Below are positions 60,326 to 64,000 of a stretch of DNA of 64,000 nt, one piece after another; the first letter of the stretch is position 1; each line of letters opens with the position of its first letter. Below the pieces are notes generated by a model. That model had not been told where the DNA came from, did no database searches, and saw nothing but the letters and a program-made list of their open reading frames with translations. The stretch covers positions 1 to 64,000 of the forward strand of contig JAAWJI010000012.1 in NCBI GenBank assembly GCA_022796795.1, given 5' to 3'. Both the position numbers and the translations under genes were made by a program. The DNA comes from Lachnospiraceae bacterium. Lineage in GTDB: Bacteria; Bacillota; Clostridia; Lachnospirales; Lachnospiraceae.

Positions 60326-62059
60326 ATGGGTAAAAAGATGATTTCTGTTTTGATCGCCACAGTTATGGCAGTTTCTGTCATAGGCGGATGTGCAAAAAAG
60401 GAGCCGGCACAGTCCGGGACACAAGAGCAGGTTTCCCAGCCGGCCGGCGCAGAAGAGGCGGAGGAGGGAGCCGAGGCTCAGGCGGTAAATTACAATGAAA
60501 CGGGAACCTTAAAGCTGATCTGGTTTGCATCCAATGGCACGGATACCATGTTCCAGTGTCCCTGGGATGAGGACCAGTGTATGTTTTCCCAAATGATTTT
60601 TGATACTCTGGTGAAAATGGACACAAATCTGAACTATATTCCCAAGCTGGCGAAATACGAAATCAGCGACGACGGTTTGACCTACACCTTTACGTTGGCG
60701 GACAATGCCAAATGGCATGACGGTGAGGCTGTCACAGGAGAGGATGTGCTTTTCTCCATGAATGCTTACGTGGCGGATGCCAAGGCCATGTATCCCAACT
60801 ACTTCACCAGCGTTCAGGGTATGGCCCAGGTAAAGGAGGGAACCAGCGAGAGCATCAGCGGCGTTACTGTGGACGGCAATACGGTTACGGTTCAGATGAC
60901 TCAGCCGGATGTCACCTTCCTTCTGGGCCTTTGCTCTTTGCAGCTTCTGCCTGAACATTGCTTTGAGGGCGTGGCCTTAAACGAAGTGGCAAGCTATGAG
61001 GGTTACTGGAAAAAGCCGGTGGGATGCGGCCCTTATGAGATTTCCCAGGTTTCCTTCCCCAACTATTTCACGGCTGTGCGGAACGAGAATTATTATGGAC
61101 CCAAGGCTGCCATTAAAAATGCTCTGTTTACCAGCTATGCCACCGGAGGCAATGACGCGATCATAGCGGCCTGCGCGGCGGGAGAGCTGGACTATGCCTT
61201 TGGAAATGCGGTGAATGACAAGGCTGCAGGAGATAATATTGTGGCTCAGAATCCGGATATGGAGGCGATTGTGATTCCCTCCAGCTATGTTCGCCAGCTT
61301 CGCTTTAACACCAGCGGAGAGAGCCAGGACGGAAAATACAACGATGATATACTGAAAACAGAGGTGCGCCAGGCTATCAACCTGCTCATTGACAAAGAGA
61401 CCATTGCCGGCATGTACAACGGACAGGCTGTGGCCACGTCAAGCATTATCAATCCGGGCAGTCCTGCTTATAACACGGATATTCCCCTCTTTGAGCGCAA
61501 TGTGGAGGAGGCGAAGAAGATGCTGGATGAAGCAGGCTTTGATTATAGCCGTCCCATCAGACTGCTGTATTACTATGACGATCAGACCTCGATTGATATC
61601 ATGGAGATTATGAAGCAGAATCTGGCGGAGGCAGGCATTACCTGCGAACCCTTCCTGATTACCGGAGATACGGCCACACAGATCTTTGAGAATAAAAACT
61701 GGGATATGATGTACTGTGCCGGCGGCGACAAGTCAGATCCCATTCTGGGATATCAGTACATTGTTCCGGACGGAGCCAACATAGACAAGATCTATGGGGA
61801 TGTGGAGAAGAGAAATGAACTCTTCGGGGAACGCTATAAGAAATACATCGGAGCTTCTGACGAGACGGAAAAGAAAAAGCTGGGTGATGAGCTTCAGCTT
61901 GCTGATGTACAGAATTGCTATGACATTGACGTTTACTCCCTGAACAGAGTGATCCTGCTGAACACCAGCAAGGTGAAGCTGGATATGAGTATTTTTGACG
62001 TGGATCTGCAGCAGCAAAGAGAGTACCACTTTGAGAGCTGGGAGCTGCTCAGTGAGTAG
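60326..62059 (+). CDS. peptide/nickel-type ABC transporter substrate-binding lipoprotein
   Basis: Lipobox IGGCA; YTFTLADNAKWHDGEAVTGEDVLFSMNAY (SBP_bac_5). Confidence 0.93.
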   Translation: MGKKMISVLIATVMAVSVIGGCAKKEPAQSGTQEQVSQPAGAEEAEEGAEAQAVNYNETGTLKLIWFASNGTDTMFQCPWDEDQCMFSQMIFDTLVKMDTNLNYIPKLAKYEISDDGLTYTFTLADNAKWHDGEAVTGEDVLFSMNAYVADAKAMYPNYFTSVQGMAQVKEGTSESISGVTVDGNTVTVQMTQPDVTFLLGLCSLQLLPEHCFEGVALNEVASYEGYWKKPVGCGPYEISQVSFPNYFTAVRNENYYGPKAAIKNALFTSYATGGNDAIIAACAAGELDYAFGNAVNDKAAGDNIVAQNPDMEAIVIPSSYVRQLRFNTSGESQDGKYNDDILKTEVRQAINLLIDKETIAGMYNGQAVATSSIINPGSPAYNTDIPLFERNVEEAKKMLDEAGFDYSRPIRLLYYYDDQTSIDIMEIMKQNLAEAGITCEPFLITGDTATQIFENKNWDMMYCAGGDKSDPILGYQYIVPDGANIDKIYGDVEKRNELFGERYKKYIGASDETEKKKLGDELQLADVQNCYDIDVYSLNRVILLNTSKVKLDMSIFDVDLQQQREYHFESWELLSE

Positions 62060-62104
62060 AAGCCTTTTCCAGTCAGGCCTTTGGATGTGGCGGAAAGGAG
62101 TCCT

Positions 62105-63067
62105 ATGGCAAAGTATTTTTTTAAGAGGCTGATATCTCTGATCCCCAAGCTGTTGGTCATTTCCCTGATTATTTTTGTGGGGCTTAAGCTTCTGCCTGGA
62201 GATCCCATTACCAGGACGATTTCACCGGACGCCTATGCGAATATGAGTCCGGCTCAGCTGGAGGATTTGCGGGAGAGCCTGGGTTTAAATGACCCTATGC
62301 CAGTACAGTATCTGCGCTGGATGGGAAATATGCTGCAGGGGGATTTTGGATACAGCCAGGTAAACGGCAGCAGCATTGCCCAGATGCTGGCCCAGAGGCT
62401 TCCCGCAACCCTGGAGCTGGCGGGACTGGGGCTTATAGTGGCTACCATCTTTGGCCTGGCGCTGGGATTTCTGGCGGCTGTTAAGCAAAACTCACTCTTT
62501 GACTATGCCAGCAGCTTTGTGGGCATGATCGGCGTATCCGTGCCGGAATTCTTTCTGGGCATGGTGGCGATCCTGATTTTTGCCATTCAGCTGAAATGGC
62601 TTCCCCCCGGAGGCAGGATGGCTCCGGGGAAGGAGGCCTTCCTGGACCGGATCGAATATCTGGCGCTGCCGGTGATGAGTGTGGGAATCTCCTACACGGC
62701 TACCCTCATGCGCTTTACGCGAAGCTCCATGCTGGATGTGCTGAACAAGGATTACATAAAGACAGCCAGAAGCAAAGGGTTGTCAGAGTTTACTGTGAAT
62801 CTGAAACACGGCTTCCGCAATGCCCTGATTCCTATTATGGTGATCATTGTATTCCGGATCCCTCTCCTGGTCAGCGGCACAGTGGTGGTGGAAAGTATTT
62901 TTAACTATCCGGGAATGGGGGACATGCTTTTGAGCGCTATCTCCGGCGGGGACATGCCGGTGGTTATGATGTCCACCTTCATCATCTCTGCCGTAATCCT
63001 TCTGGTAAGCTTTCTTTCGGATATGGTTACGGCTCTGCTGGATCCAAGAGTGCATTTTGAGGGATAG
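62105..63067 (+). CDS. peptide-type ABC transporter permease (DppB-like)
   Basis: KYFFKRLISLIPKLLVISLIIF; ARSKGLSEFTVNLKHGFRNALIPI. Confidence 0.93.
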   Translation: MAKYFFKRLISLIPKLLVISLIIFVGLKLLPGDPITRTISPDAYANMSPAQLEDLRESLGLNDPMPVQYLRWMGNMLQGDFGYSQVNGSSIAQMLAQRLPATLELAGLGLIVATIFGLALGFLAAVKQNSLFDYASSFVGMIGVSVPEFFLGMVAILIFAIQLKWLPPGGRMAPGKEAFLDRIEYLALPVMSVGISYTATLMRFTRSSMLDVLNKDYIKTARSKGLSEFTVNLKHGFRNALIPIMVIIVFRIPLLVSGTVVVESIFNYPGMGDMLLSAISGGDMPVVMMSTFIISAVILLVSFLSDMVTALLDPRVHFEG

Positions 63068-63071
63068 GAGG

Positions 63072-63947
63072 ATGATGATGAGAGGGTCTAAGGCTGAGAG
63101 AGCCGCCAAATCAGATTTGGCAAAAAGAAATCTATACAAGTTTATGACAAACCGGCTGGCCATATTGGGCCTGGCGCTAGTGCTGCTGATCCTGTTTGTG
63201 TCCTTGCTGGCGCCAGTGCTCACCCCCTATGAGCCCAATGTACTGGACACGGCCAACCGGTATCAGGCTCCCTCCCGGGAGCATTTGCTGGGCACAGACC
63301 AGCTGGGGAGGGATCTTTTGACCAGGCTTTTTTATGGGGGCAGAGTGTCCATCTTCGTAGGCTTTGTAAGCGCTGTGGTCACGGCGGCTCTGGGGGTGGC
63401 TCTGGGCTGTATCTCCGGTTATCTGGGGAAAAGACTGGATAGCGTGATCGTGTATATTTCGGAAATATTTATGGCATTTCCCCAGATGCTTCTGATTTTT
63501 ATCCTGGTGGGTTTTGTGGGACAGGGCATAGGGAATCTGATTTTCATTTTTGCACTGACCGGCTGGACCAGTATTTACCGCCTGGTCAGGAGCCGGATAT
63601 TTTCTTTGAAGGAGGAACCCTTTATTGAGTCCTGCAGGGCAAACGGGATCAGCAATGCGTCCATCATGTTCCGGCATATGCTGCCTAATACCATTGGACC
63701 CGTGATTGTCAATGTGACGCTTCTGACCGCAGGCTATCTTTTGCAGGAGTCCGCGTTAAGTTTTCTGAATATCGGAGTGCCCACAGATATTCCCACCTGG
63801 GGAAACATCCTCAATGCGGCGAAAAACCTGAATGTGATACAGAATTATCCGGTTATGTGGATTGGCCCCGGAGTAGCCATATCCCTGTTTGTACTGGGTG
63901 TAAACTTTTTGGGCGACGGTCTTCGGGATGTGTTGGATCCCACATAA
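63072..63947 (+). CDS. peptide-type ABC transporter permease (DppC-like)
   Basis: HLLGTDQLGRDLLTRLFYGGRVSIFVGF; SCRANGISNASIMFRHMLPNTIGP. Confidence 0.93.
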   Translation: MMMRGSKAERAAKSDLAKRNLYKFMTNRLAILGLALVLLILFVSLLAPVLTPYEPNVLDTANRYQAPSREHLLGTDQLGRDLLTRLFYGGRVSIFVGFVSAVVTAALGVALGCISGYLGKRLDSVIVYISEIFMAFPQMLLIFILVGFVGQGIGNLIFIFALTGWTSIYRLVRSRIFSLKEEPFIESCRANGISNASIMFRHMLPNTIGPVIVNVTLLTAGYLLQESALSFLNIGVPTDIPTWGNILNAAKNLNVIQNYPVMWIGPGVAISLFVLGVNFLGDGLRDVLDPT

Positions 63948-63962
63948 AGGCAGGTGGAAAAC

Positions 63963-64000
63963 ATGAAGCAGGACATAACTTTACAGGCCAAGAGCATGGA
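63963..64000 (+). CDS. start of the next operon gene (likely peptide ABC ATP-binding protein), cut by window end
   Basis: ATGAAGCAGGACATAACTTTACAGGCC... after dppC-like gene. Confidence 0.4.
   Translation, partial: MKQDITLQAKSM

Overview
A 64 kb window of a moderately GC-rich Firmicutes chromosome, probably Lachnospiraceae or a related Clostridia group (inferred from gene content and style). The left part is housekeeping: rpmE, a DUF1385 protein, prmC, prfA, glmM, a sugar nucleotidyltransferase, an ABC exporter, hisC, a lipid kinase and type III glnA. The middle is sugar-acid and sugar metabolism: uxaC/lacI diverging from uxaA/uxaB, a TRAP transporter, four URO-D-superfamily methyltransferase-like genes, an Amt-PII fusion, and a ribose-type ABC operon with rhaM. 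The right part (about 48.8-56.8 kb) is accessory and eroded. It holds a PIN-domain fragment, a translationally coupled ABC-type ATPase plus PD-(D/E)XK-like nuclease pair (the best candidate for an undescribed system), a frameshifted VapD module, and a GH31 pseudogene with several internal deletions. The window ends in a YesMN two-component system beside a peptide-type ABC transporter. Other structure of note: a ~162-bp MITE-like inverted repeat between dctP and dctQ; a dispersed intergenic repeat in two copies; a probable attenuator/antiterminator leader on amt; a GH94 gene reduced to its two ends; and three -1 frameshifts at A/T homopolymers, one on a canonical A_AAA_AAG slippery heptamer. 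No tRNA, rRNA, CRISPR array or intact transposase was recognised. All family calls were made by eye from the sequence; no database search was run.
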